64,000 nucleotides of DNA. Source: GCA-016699835 sp964543905 (GTDB lineage: Bacteria; Planctomycetota; Phycisphaerae; Phycisphaerales; UBA1924). This document shows, in pieces, positions 32,669 through 40,691 of the stretch. The stretch's first letter is position 1; every line of letters begins with the position of its first letter. The notes under the pieces were generated by a model. That model made no database searches and was not told the DNA's origin. It worked only from the letters and a program-made list of their open reading frames with translations. A program made the translations under genes and the position numbers. The stretch spans positions 62,001 to 126,000 of the forward strand of contig CAZIZO010000009.1 of assembly GCA_964543905.1 (NCBI GenBank), in the 5' to 3' direction.

Positions 32669-33013
32669 CCAACATCCAGACCTTTGCCCGAGTTCAACCC
32701 ACAATCCATGAACCACCGCCGAGACTCAGGCCAGATTCGACTCGGTCCAGACTCCGCCGCGCGCCCGGAGGTGACGCGGCATTGACATAGCCTACCAAAT
32801 TTGCCGCGAAATCGGGTCGCACACAGGCCAAGGACCGGTGAAATCGTGTGAAAAACATGTTGATAACCAGGAATGTCCGTTTGCGGATACGTGCCGCGTA
32901 GTGTAGACAGGGGTTTTTTTAGTCCTATAACCAAAAAGCGTTTGACGTAAGTTGTGATCTGAGCGTCAGATGGAACTGTTTCGCTCGACGACGCAAACCC
33001 GGCGATCGCGACG

Positions 33014-33026
33014 GGGTAAGTTACCC
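33014..33026. promoter_or_regulatory. Palindromic operator-like site GGGTAAGTTACCC
   Basis: Perfect 6-1-6 inverted repeat in the divergent non-coding region; a possible binding site for a dimeric regulator. Confidence 0.3.
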
Positions 33027-33169
33027 AGTTTGCCAGATTCATCCCTATTTCATCGCTTTTTTAGAATCACTCACAATTCTACTCGCACAAACTCTGTATC
33101 TTCCGCCGACTACGACGCCCTACGGCCGCAGCACCAGACCAAGCCGCCATTCGCATGGCGAAGACCGAG

Positions 33170-33219
33170 CCTCTTTCTCCTCGAGCGGGCACGGGTGCGC
33201 GAGAGTGCGCCCGCGCCCA
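33170..33219 (+). repeat. Hairpin direct repeat, copy 1
   Basis: 50-nt unit beginning CCTCTTTCTCCTCGAGC and containing a 14-pair hairpin with a GAGA loop (33187-33218). It differs from copy 2 by five transitions. Confidence 0.85.
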
Positions 33220-33237
33220 ATAGGTTGGTCCGAAGGT

Positions 33238-33287
33238 CCTCTTTCTCCTCGAGCGGACACGGGCGCGCGAGAGCGTGCCCGTGCCCA
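33238..33287 (+). repeat. Hairpin direct repeat, copy 2 (terminator-like)
   Basis: Same 50-nt unit 68 nt further on; hairpin 33255-33286 with GAGA loop, followed by ATTTTT, as in an intrinsic terminator. Confidence 0.85.
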
Positions 33288-33354
33288 TTTTTGGGTTGAG
33301 CAATCGTTGTCGATGGATTTCCGGGAGACCTCGGGGAGACTCGTCGAATCTCGG

Positions 33355-33360
33355 TATGAT
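33355..33360 (+). promoter_or_regulatory. -10-like hexamer TATGAT, 11 nt before the epimerase gene
   Basis: Five of six consensus bases; no Shine-Dalgarno between it and the ATG. Confidence 0.45.
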
Positions 33361-33371
33361 TCGTGCCACCC

Positions 33372-34385
33372 ATGAAACTCCCGCCCGATCGAGTCTCGAG
33401 CCTTCGTCCCTTCTATGAGGGGCGGGGCGTGTGCGTGACGGGCGGAGCGGGCTTTATTGGCGGGCACTTGATCGATGCGCTGTATTCCTTCGGCGCACGG
33501 ATCCGCGTCATCGACGACCTCTCCAACTCCACGCCGCAGCATCTGGATACGCTCATCGATGCGGAGCCCGAGCGCGTGCGGTTTCACCACGCGTCCGTGC
33601 TCGACGACGACGCGCTCACGGACGCGATGCAGGAGTGCCAAACGGTCTTTCACCTGGCCGCCGTGGGTTCGGTTCCAAGATCCATCGAACACCCGCAGCG
33701 CTCGTGGTCGGTCAACGCGACGGGAACGCTGCGCGTGCTGGAAGCGGCCAAGCGAGCGAAGGCCCACCGCGTGGTCTATGCCGCCTCGTCGTCGGCCTAT
33801 GGCGAGCAACCCGAACTGCCGAAAGTCGAAACGCAGGTGCCCCAGCCACTCTCGCCGTACGCCGCGAGCAAGTTGGCCGCCGAGCATCTGTGCCACGTGT
33901 GGGCCCATTGCTACGGACTGTCGACGGCGTCGCTGCGCTATTTCAACGTCTTCGGCCCGCGCCAGCCCTCCGATTCTCCCTACTCCGCGGTGGTTGCCGC
34001 GTTCGCACGCCGCCTGCTCACGGGCGAGGCGCCCATCATCTTGGGGGACGGCACGCAGTCGCGCGACTTCACCTTCGTCAGCAACGCCGTCCTCGCGACC
34101 CTTCTTGCCGGCGCGACCTCGCGCCCGCTGAAGGGGGAAGTCATCAATGTAGGGACCGGGCGGAGGACCACGGTCTCGGACCTCGCGGTGCTGATGTCGC
34201 AGGCGTGTGGCGTGCCGCACATCCGCCCGGTACACCAGGCAGGTCGGGCGGGCGACGTGAAGCACTCGCTCGCCGACATCGGGCGCGCGAGGCAACTGCT
34301 GACGTATGAACCCTTTGCGAAACTGGAAGATGGGCTGACCGAGACCGTTGAGTGGTACAAGCGTGCGTTTGCCTCGACGGGCTGA
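33372..34385 (+). CDS. NAD-dependent sugar epimerase/dehydratase (GalE/WbpP-like SDR)
   Basis: The 337-residue protein is an extended short-chain dehydrogenase: G-G-A-G-F-I-G (24-30, NAD-binding), D-D-L-S-N-S at the end of strand 2, A-A-S-S-S-A-Y-G (137-144) with the catalytic Y163-x-x-x-K167 (S-P-Y-A-A-S-K), and R-D-F-T-F-V. Such enzymes convert UDP-sugars, for example UDP-glucose 4-epimerase or UDP-GlcNAc 4-epimerase; the exact sugar is not decidable. The gene leads a plus-strand run ending in a two-domain glycosyltransferase, suggesting surface polysaccharide synthesis. TATGAT ends 11 nt before the ATG, with no Shine-Dalgarno. Confidence 0.87.
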   Translation: MKLPPDRVSSLRPFYEGRGVCVTGGAGFIGGHLIDALYSFGARIRVIDDLSNSTPQHLDTLIDAEPERVRFHHASVLDDDALTDAMQECQTVFHLAAVGSVPRSIEHPQRSWSVNATGTLRVLEAAKRAKAHRVVYAASSSAYGEQPELPKVETQVPQPLSPYAASKLAAEHLCHVWAHCYGLSTASLRYFNVFGPRQPSDSPYSAVVAAFARRLLTGEAPIILGDGTQSRDFTFVSNAVLATLLAGATSRPLKGEVINVGTGRRTTVSDLAVLMSQACGVPHIRPVHQAGRAGDVKHSLADIGRARQLLTYEPFAKLEDGLTETVEWYKRAFASTG

Positions 34386-34393
34386 GACCACCG

Positions 34394-34597
34394 ATGTTCC
34401 GATCCTTCTTCCACACCCTCGGCGGGCTGTACCAACTCTTCAGGCTTGGCGTCGTGACGCGATTCCGCTTCAAAGGGCCGTACTGGACGTGGCGCCTACA
34501 CACGGCCTTCGGCAGGGGCTACCCCGCGACCAAGGGCGAACTCGTCCGAAGCATTCTCGATTACGGCCGCTGGATGCACCGCATGCGAGGGCTGTAG
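34394..34597 (+). CDS. Small conserved hypothetical protein
   Basis: This 67-residue basic protein begins M-F-R-S-F-F-H-T-L-G-G-L-Y-Q-L-F and contains F-R-F-K-G-P-Y-W-T-W-R and Y-G-R-W-M-H-R-M-R. It starts 8 nt after the epimerase stop and is probably co-transcribed. The aromatic/basic pattern looks like a short amphipathic, membrane-associated protein; I believe similar short proteins recur in planctomycetes but have not checked. No function assigned. Confidence 0.62.
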   Translation: MFRSFFHTLGGLYQLFRLGVVTRFRFKGPYWTWRLHTAFGRGYPATKGELVRSILDYGRWMHRMRGL

Positions 34598-34688
34598 AAA
34601 TCCGCCCTGATAGGCCGATGGTTGGGTGTCATCCTTGCGCCCTACATTACTTGACCCGCCCGAGGGCGGCGATGAACCGGAGGTCTCC

Positions 34689-35003
34689 ATGGCAGATCAA
34701 TCTCAAGGCAACTCGTCGTTCGCAAAGGCATTCATCCCGGGTCTTATCATCGGGCTCGTGGTGGGCGGAACCGTCGGGGCGCTTTGGGTGCCGATGCTCG
34801 AAGCCAAGAACAGCGGGGCCGACGTCGTCTCGCCCAAAGGCACCAGCACGAAGACGGGTGCGTCGCAGCAGCCCGAGCGCACGCCCTCGCCGCGCCCGGA
34901 AGCCGCCCCTCAGGACCCACCCAAGGGCGCCGTTTCGACGGAATCGCCCGAGAAGGACGTCGAGAAGAAGCCCGAGGAGCCCGCGAAGGCTCCTCCCAAG
35001 TGA
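34689..35003 (+). CDS. Single-TM protein with Pro/Lys/Glu-rich tail
   Basis: The 104-residue protein starts at an ATG with GGAGG 5 nt upstream. After a short polar start (M-A-D-Q-S-Q-G-N) there is one hydrophobic helix (F-I-P-G-L-I-I-G-L-V-V-G-G-T-V-G-A-L-W-V), then a ~60-residue disordered tail of Pro, Glu, Lys and Ser. The Gly-rich helix looks like YtxH-type membrane anchors. Probably an inner-membrane protein with an extended tail; partner unknown. Confidence 0.65.
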   Translation: MADQSQGNSSFAKAFIPGLIIGLVVGGTVGALWVPMLEAKNSGADVVSPKGTSTKTGASQQPERTPSPRPEAAPQDPPKGAVSTESPEKDVEKKPEEPAKAPPK

Positions 35004-35112
35004 TGAGTCCGCAAGTTTGGTTTCGGGACCGCATACCCGCGAAGTCCCTTTCGACGGACGGCCCACGGCCCTGGCGTTCGGCTCATAGAATCGAGCACGG
35101 AGGCCGTCTCAC

Positions 35113-37485
35113 ATGCGTCTGTGCCTTGTTTCACGTGAAGTTCGCCCGTTTGTCGGCGGTGGGATCGCCACCTACATCGCGGAGATGGCCAACGCGCTGG
35201 TGGCGGCTGGGCACGAGGTCCACATCCTCACCGCGCCCCAAGAAAACTTGCAGCGTCGCGGCGAGGAGGCCATGCCGGGCGTCACCTTCCACGCCGTCCG
35301 GATCGATCAGGGCAAGTCGGCGCTCCCGGGCGCGTTCTACGCCGAGGCCACGCAGTATGCCTTCGCTGTGCTCGAAGCGCTACGGCCGTTGCACGAGCGA
35401 TTGAAGTTCGACGGGATCGAGTTTCCCGAGTATCGCGGGGAGGGGTACTGGTGCTTCCGCGCCAAGCGCACGTTGGGCGACTTCGGCGACGCGCTGCTCT
35501 CGGTCCGCCTGCACTCGCCGCATTACTTGTGTCTCGAGGTGGATCGCCAGCACATCTGCGGCCTCGACCACGCGCACATCGAGCACATGGAGAAGAGCAG
35601 CGTGGCGGAGGCGGACCTTGTCCTCGCCGCCAGCCACGCGATGATGGAACGCATGCTGGGGGACGTGGGGGACGCGATGCCCGCGGAGGCGGTGGTGCCC
35701 CGAGAGATTGTGCGCTTGCCGATGGACTTTGGCGCGCTCGAGCGGACGCTGGGTCACACCCCAACCCAGAGCGAGGGGCCTCATGGGAGGGCTTCGACCC
35801 GAGACTCCCCGTTGGCCAGCATCCTTTATTTCGGACGCTTGCAAGTGTGCAAGGGGGCGCAGGACCTTGTGCAGGCCTCGCTCCGAGCCTTCGCGCGCGG
35901 GCTCGATGCTCGCGTGACCTTCATCGGCGGGGACACGCACACCGGCCCCTTCGGCCGCTCCATGCGAGAGTATCTGGAGCGTCAATCCACGGGGGAAGAT
36001 GCTCGATTCCAATCTCGCTTCAAGTTCGCCGGGCCGCGTGAGCGCCACGAACTCGGCGAGGCGATCCGCGGGGCGACGATGTGCGTCTTTCCCTCGCTCT
36101 GGGAGTCGTATTCCTACGCCTGCGTGGAAGCGATGGCTTTGGGCGCCCCGGTGATCGTCAGCGACGCCGGGAGCCTGAGCGAGATCGTCGAGCACGAGGT
36201 TTCGGGGATCATCTATCCCGCGGGCGACGTGGCGGCGCTGGAGCGCGCGATCATGAGGCTGGCGGGTGACGCCGACCTGCGCGCCTGGTTGGGCGAGCAG
36301 GCCAAGGCCCGTGCCCACGCCCTGAGCGAGGCGGGCGTCGTCGTGGCGTCGCTCGAGCGAGCCATCGAGCGAGCCCGGCCGCTCGCCGCCGAGCGGGCGC
36401 GACGATCGCACGACGCGACCTCGCGCGGGGCAAGGCCGAGCACCGCGGCGTGCACCGCGGCGCCCCATGCACCGCCCGTCACGGTCATCATCCCCTTCTA
36501 CAACCTCGCACGCACGCTCCCGGACACGCTCGAATCGTTGCAGCGGCAGACCTTCCGCGACTTTGACACCCTCATCATCGACGACGGCTCGAGCGACCCG
36601 GCCTCGGTCGCCTACCTGCAACACCTTCGCCAGCAGGGCTTGCGGGTGCTTCGGAAGTCGAACGGCGGGCTGGGCTCGGCCCGCAACTTGGGCTTCCACG
36701 AGGCGCTCTCCGAGTTCGTGGTGCCGCTGGATGCCGACGACATCGCCCATCCGCAGTTTGTCGAGAAACTCTACAAGGCGATCCGGCACGACGACGGACT
36801 GGCGGCGGTGAGTTGCATGTTCGAAAGTTTCTACGACAAGCCCGGGGAGGGCGTCTCCGGCTACGCACCCCTCGCGATCGACCCGGACCTCCTGCTCTAC
36901 CACAACATCGCCGGCCCCGGGGCCGCCAGCATCCTCCATCGCGACACGGTTTTGAGTGTTGGGGGCTACGACGAGTGGCTGACCTCGTTCGAGGACTGGG
37001 ACCTCTGGTGCACCCTCGCGGGGCATGGCTATCGGGGAAAGGCGATCCCCGAGTTCCTCCTCTATTACCGTCTCCGTCCCGACTCGCTCATTCGGAGCGA
37101 GGCGCCGCGGCGCTGGCACGCGCTCAAGGCGTACGTCATCGCGAAGCACAAGCACCTCGCGGACGACCCCTCGATCGTGCTCCGCATGCAACTCGCCGAA
37201 ACCTACCAGGCGAAGGACCAGGTCCTCGCGCTCGAGCGAGAGATCATCAACCTGCGATCGCAGATCGCGTCGCTCGGCGGCACCGCGCCCGCGCACGACG
37301 CACGGCCCATGCAGACCATCGACCCCGGAGCCGTGCACTTCGAGGCCAAGCGCATCATCCAGGAAAACCTGCGCTATCGCCTCGCCGACTCGATCAACAA
37401 CACGCTCAAAAGCATGGGCGTGCACAAAGCGATGAAGCAGGGGGCGAAGAAGGCGATCGAGATCGTGCGAAAACCGAAGAGATAG
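35113..37485 (+). CDS. Bifunctional glycosyltransferase: GT4 fused to GT2
   Basis: The 790-residue protein joins two transferases. Residues 1-~420 are a GT-B family 4 enzyme (G-G-G-I-A-T-Y-I-A-E-M-A N-terminus, I-L-Y-F-G-R-L-Q-V-C-K-G, and the F-P-S-L-W-E-S-Y-S-Y-A-C-V-E-A-M-A-L-G-A-P-V acceptor/donor motif). Residues ~455-690 are a GT-A family 2 enzyme (V-T-V-I-I-P-F-Y-N, I-I-D-D-G-S-S-D, L-D-A-D-D-I at ~538-543, F-E-D-W-D-L-W near 626). A heptad-like stretch (L-A-L-E-R-E-I-I-N-L-R-S-Q-I-A-S-L) follows, perhaps a coiled coil, then a basic tail. No membrane helix is seen. It probably adds two successive sugars to a surface glycan. GGAGG lies upstream of the ATG. Confidence 0.88.
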   Translation: MRLCLVSREVRPFVGGGIATYIAEMANALVAAGHEVHILTAPQENLQRRGEEAMPGVTFHAVRIDQGKSALPGAFYAEATQYAFAVLEALRPLHERLKFDGIEFPEYRGEGYWCFRAKRTLGDFGDALLSVRLHSPHYLCLEVDRQHICGLDHAHIEHMEKSSVAEADLVLAASHAMMERMLGDVGDAMPAEAVVPREIVRLPMDFGALERTLGHTPTQSEGPHGRASTRDSPLASILYFGRLQVCKGAQDLVQASLRAFARGLDARVTFIGGDTHTGPFGRSMREYLERQSTGEDARFQSRFKFAGPRERHELGEAIRGATMCVFPSLWESYSYACVEAMALGAPVIVSDAGSLSEIVEHEVSGIIYPAGDVAALERAIMRLAGDADLRAWLGEQAKARAHALSEAGVVVASLERAIERARPLAAERARRSHDATSRGARPSTAACTAAPHAPPVTVIIPFYNLARTLPDTLESLQRQTFRDFDTLIIDDGSSDPASVAYLQHLRQQGLRVLRKSNGGLGSARNLGFHEALSEFVVPLDADDIAHPQFVEKLYKAIRHDDGLAAVSCMFESFYDKPGEGVSGYAPLAIDPDLLLYHNIAGPGAASILHRDTVLSVGGYDEWLTSFEDWDLWCTLAGHGYRGKAIPEFLLYYRLRPDSLIRSEAPRRWHALKAYVIAKHKHLADDPSIVLRMQLAETYQAKDQVLALEREIINLRSQIASLGGTAPAHDARPMQTIDPGAVHFEAKRIIQENLRYRLADSINNTLKSMGVHKAMKQGAKKAIEIVRKPKR

Positions 37486-37630
37486 CGTCTGACGCACGAG
37501 GGCCGATCGAGGCGAGTCCGCGAGCGTGCGCGGGCCATCCGCCGCGTCCGAGGGATCTCGACGATCTCGAACACCAGCGGCGCCCACCCCCACGCCCGTG
37601 GTTGAGGTTCAAGGAGCCCTATCGTCCCGC

Positions 37631-38779
37631 ATGTCCGGGGTGATCCGCGGAACCTGTCACGCCCTCTTCGCGCACGACCTCGCGCTCGCGATCAACCTCG
37701 ACGAGGCCGAACGCATCCTCGCCCCGCGCCCGGAGAGCACCGAGCAGCGCGAGGGCATTCGCGGCACGCGGCGTTCGCCCAGGTACTTCCAGTTCAAGCC
37801 CAGCCCGCTGCGGATCACCACCACGGCCTCGCCCATGGTCATCGGGACGCTCAAGACCGCCCACGCCGTCGATGCGGTGCTCTACGACTTTGGTGCCGTC
37901 TCGATCACCTACTCCATCCCGTTCGAGTGTCCGCTGGAGGACCTGCTGCACCTCAGCAACGCGCTCTACGACAACGCGACCCTTCTCGCCGACGCCCGCA
38001 CGCGAGCGGAGCGGCTGGCCCAGACGATCGCCTCGGCCTTGAAGCGTCCCCACCTTTCGCCGCTCGTCGAAGACTACGTCATCTTCCACTTTGAACTGCC
38101 CGACGCGCCAACCGAGGGGAGTGACACGCGGCATGCGCCCTCGGCGTTCATCGAACGCCATCGTGCCCTGCTGGCGCGGATCCTGCGTGCCGAGTCCGGC
38201 CAACTCTCGCCCCAAGAGATCGACGAGTCGACCTCGAGCCGGACCTCCTATGGACCGACGGACGCCGCGATCGTCGACTGGAACGGCGCGATCCTGCTCG
38301 ATCCCGATCCGCAGGACGCGCACATGGCGTTGGAGTTTGCCAACGTCGAACTGCTGGAGATGCGGCACCTCGACGATCGCCTCGACGCGGCGCTCGACGA
38401 GGCGTACGACGTGCTCGAACGTGACGCGCGAGTCAAGGACTCGACCCGCTGGCGCCCGTTTACGAGGCCCTTCACCGCCAACTTGCGCCGCGTGAGCCAA
38501 CTCCAGATGGAATCCGCCCTGCTGTTCGAGGGCGTGAACAACGCGATCAAACTGCTGGGGGATCAATACCTCGCCCGCGTGTACAGGCACGCCGCGCAGC
38601 GCCTCCACCTGCCCGAATGGGACGCGAGCATCCTGCGCAAACTCGCGACGCTCGAGAGCATCTACGAGAAACTCTCCGACCGCCAGACCAACCGGCGCAT
38701 GGAGACTCTGGAGTGGATCATCATCGCGCTGATCGCGTTCGAGATCGTGATGTCCGTGATCGACCGGGTGCGGGGTTAG
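37631..38779 (+). CDS. RMD1/DUF155 family protein
   Basis: The 382-residue protein shows the DUF155 layout: A-V-L-Y-D-F-G-A-V in the first third, a long helical middle (L-E-F-A-N-V-E-L-L-E-M-R-H-L-D-D-R-L-D), L-E-S-I-Y-E-K-L-S-D-R near the end, and a single C-terminal membrane helix (L-E-W-I-I-I-A-L-I-A-F-E-I-V-M). Eukaryotic relatives (Rmd1, Rmnd1) are mitochondrial; the bacterial role is unknown. The start is uncertain: the frame is open for 35 more codons, and a GTG at 37598 is an alternative. It converges on the helicase gene with a hairpin between. Confidence 0.8.
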   Translation: MSGVIRGTCHALFAHDLALAINLDEAERILAPRPESTEQREGIRGTRRSPRYFQFKPSPLRITTTASPMVIGTLKTAHAVDAVLYDFGAVSITYSIPFECPLEDLLHLSNALYDNATLLADARTRAERLAQTIASALKRPHLSPLVEDYVIFHFELPDAPTEGSDTRHAPSAFIERHRALLARILRAESGQLSPQEIDESTSSRTSYGPTDAAIVDWNGAILLDPDPQDAHMALEFANVELLEMRHLDDRLDAALDEAYDVLERDARVKDSTRWRPFTRPFTANLRRVSQLQMESALLFEGVNNAIKLLGDQYLARVYRHAAQRLHLPEWDASILRKLATLESIYEKLSDRQTNRRMETLEWIIIALIAFEIVMSVIDRVRG

Positions 38780-38796
38780 CCCGCACCAAGGCGAAC

Positions 38797-38820
38797 AGCC
38801 CCGTGCGCGTGCGCGGGGCT
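38797..38820. terminator. Hairpin between convergent DUF155 and helicase genes
   Basis: 7-bp stem AGCCCCG/CGGGGCT with a GC-rich loop, 18 nt past the DUF155 stop. The T-run is weak, so this is only a probable bidirectional terminator. Confidence 0.5.
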
Positions 38821-38831
38821 TGTCGGGTCGA

Positions 38832-40439
38832 TCAGCCTTTCTTGTGCCGGCGTGGCCCGGTCCAGACACGCGTCTTGTTGCGAGGCCCGCGGCTCACGGG
38901 CCCGCCACCGCGTTGAGGGTGCCCGCCCGGAGCGGATCGCTCGGACTGCGGGCGATTGGGGCGAGACGAGTGCCCCTGACCTTGCCCGTGCGATCGATGC
39001 TCGCCACGATCCTGCGCGTGTGCAGACCTGTGTCCGGAACGCTGGGCGTGGTGGTCACGATCATCACGATGCGATGGTCCGCGCTGGTCTGGGTGCGGCC
39101 GCTGCGGCCTTTGCCCATGCCCGCCACCGGTCGCCCCGCGGTGGTGCGAGCCTCCGTGATTCGAGTTGGTCCGCTGGTCCGCGGGCTCCATGCTCAGGTC
39201 GGCCTCGGTCCATCGTCGGCGCTGGGGAATCGGCTCGCCCGCGTCGTCGCGTGGCTCGTGCGGCATCACGATGCTGGTCGCGGAATCTGGGAGCGCGGGC
39301 AACTGCGTAATCGCGGGGATCTTCTTGCCCGTCAACTTCTCGATGTCGCGGAGGTAGGCACGCTCTTCCCCGTCGCAGAAGGAGATCGCCACACCCGTCG
39401 CCCCGGCGCGGCCCGTGCGACCGATGCGGTGCACGTAGGCCTCGGGCTCGTTGGGCAGATCGAAGTTGAAGACGTGCGTGATGCCGTCCACGTCGAGCCC
39501 GCGGGCCGCGACGTCGGTCGCCACCAGCACGCGGCTTCGCCCCGTGCGGAAGGCGGCGAGCGCCCGCTCCCGCTGGTTCTGAGCCTTGTTGCCGTGGATC
39601 GCCTGGCTGGTGATGCCCGAGCGCTCGAGGCGGCGACCGAGTTTGTCGGCCCCGTGCTTGGTTCGGGTGAAGACGACGGCACGCTGCACGTTGCCCTCGT
39701 GGATCAGGTGCTCCAAGAGCGCCATCTTCTTGATGCGCGGCACCATGTACACCGACTGCTCGATGAGCGGGACCGCGGACGCGACGGGCGTCACCGAGAC
39801 CCGCACCGGGTCCTTCAGGAGCGACTCGGCGAGCCTCACGATTTCTCTCGGCATCGTCGCGGAAAAGAGCAGCGTCTGACGGCCCGCCGGAATCTGCGAC
39901 GCGATCCGCCGGATGGGATTGATAAAGCCCATGTCGAGCATGCGGTCGGATTCGTCGAGGACGAGCACGCGAACGCTCTGCAGGTGCACCAGCCCCTGCT
40001 CCATGAGGTCGATGAGCCGACCGGGCGTCGCGACCAGAACGTCTACGCCGCGCTGGATGGCCTTTACCTGGTGGAACTGCTTGACCCCACCGTAGATCAC
40101 CGCGTGGCGCAGCCCGGCGTGCCGACCGTAGGTCGAAAAACTCTCCCCGATCTGCGTCGCGAGTTCGCGCGTGGGGCACACGATGAGCGCCCGGACCATC
40201 GCCGTGCCTCGCTTGGTCTTATCAACCTCTTCGGTCATGAGGCGGTGGATGATGGGCAGCGCGAACGCCGCGGTCTTCCCCGTGCCCGTCTGCGCACAGC
40301 CAAGCACATCGCGCCCGCTCAGGATGGGTGGAATGGACTGCGCCTGGATCGGCGTCGGGGTGTCATAGCCCTCTTCGTGCAGGGCGGTCAGGATCGAGTT
40401 GGAAAGCCCGAGGGACGAGAACGGAACAGAATTCGACAA
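38832..40439 (-). CDS. DEAD-box RNA helicase (RhlE-like, DESD variant)
   Basis: From the proposed TTG start the protein has 535 residues: Q-motif (F7 to Q32), A-Q-T-G-T-G-K-T (49-56), P-T-R-E-L-A, T-P-G-R, D-E-S-D (162-165) in place of D-E-A-D, S-A-T (193-195) and H-R-I-G-R-T-G-R (337-344). A ~130-residue tail of His, Arg, Gly and Pro follows, typical of RNA-binding tails. The TTG at 40439 is chosen because AAGGAG lies 9 nt upstream and M-S-N-S-V-P-F-S-S-L-G-L is the usual family N-terminus; the ATG further up would add 68 unrelated residues. Such helicases remodel ribosomal RNA and mRNA. Confidence 0.9.
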   Translation of the reverse strand: MSNSVPFSSLGLSNSILTALHEEGYDTPTPIQAQSIPPILSGRDVLGCAQTGTGKTAAFALPIIHRLMTEEVDKTKRGTAMVRALIVCPTRELATQIGESFSTYGRHAGLRHAVIYGGVKQFHQVKAIQRGVDVLVATPGRLIDLMEQGLVHLQSVRVLVLDESDRMLDMGFINPIRRIASQIPAGRQTLLFSATMPREIVRLAESLLKDPVRVSVTPVASAVPLIEQSVYMVPRIKKMALLEHLIHEGNVQRAVVFTRTKHGADKLGRRLERSGITSQAIHGNKAQNQRERALAAFRTGRSRVLVATDVAARGLDVDGITHVFNFDLPNEPEAYVHRIGRTGRAGATGVAISFCDGEERAYLRDIEKLTGKKIPAITQLPALPDSATSIVMPHEPRDDAGEPIPQRRRWTEADLSMEPADQRTNSNHGGSHHRGATGGGHGQRPQRPHPDQRGPSHRDDRDHHAQRSGHRSAHAQDRGEHRSHGQGQGHSSRPNRPQSERSAPGGHPQRGGGPVSRGPRNKTRVWTGPRRHKKG

Positions 40440-40691
40440 AGCGAGAGACTCCTTCGCGGGCGCGGCATGACCGCGCGGCGAGATGTTTCGGGCGTTTCTT
40501 GAGGACCAACGTAGGTTCAAGTCCGGCCGTACTGGGGTGGAGCGAACCGCACGCTCGCTCACGCGAGGGTGGTCGCCGCCAGCAGATTCCCAGAACGATT
40601 CCGCCCGATCGAGACGGGCAAAGCACGCTGAGGCCACCGGCAAGTGCCGAATGATAGGCGCACCGGCGGGTTCGCGAGCATCGAACGGGTC

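Larger units (their letters stand above)
32669..33371. other. 700-nt divergent non-coding region, AT-richer, with palindrome and duplicated hairpins
   Basis: Lies between the divergent RRM and epimerase genes and is clearly AT-richer than its surroundings at ~32800-33110. Items seen: TTGACG-18 nt-TCAGAT (32942-32971, plus); a perfect palindrome GGGTAA-G-TTACCC (33014-33026); a small stem CGCCAT/ATGGCG near 33146-33161; and two 50-nt direct repeats that each fold into a long hairpin, the second followed by TTTTT (33170-33292). One reading is a plus-strand non-coding RNA of ~310 nt ending in tandem terminators. No protein-coding frame is convincing. Confidence 0.45.
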
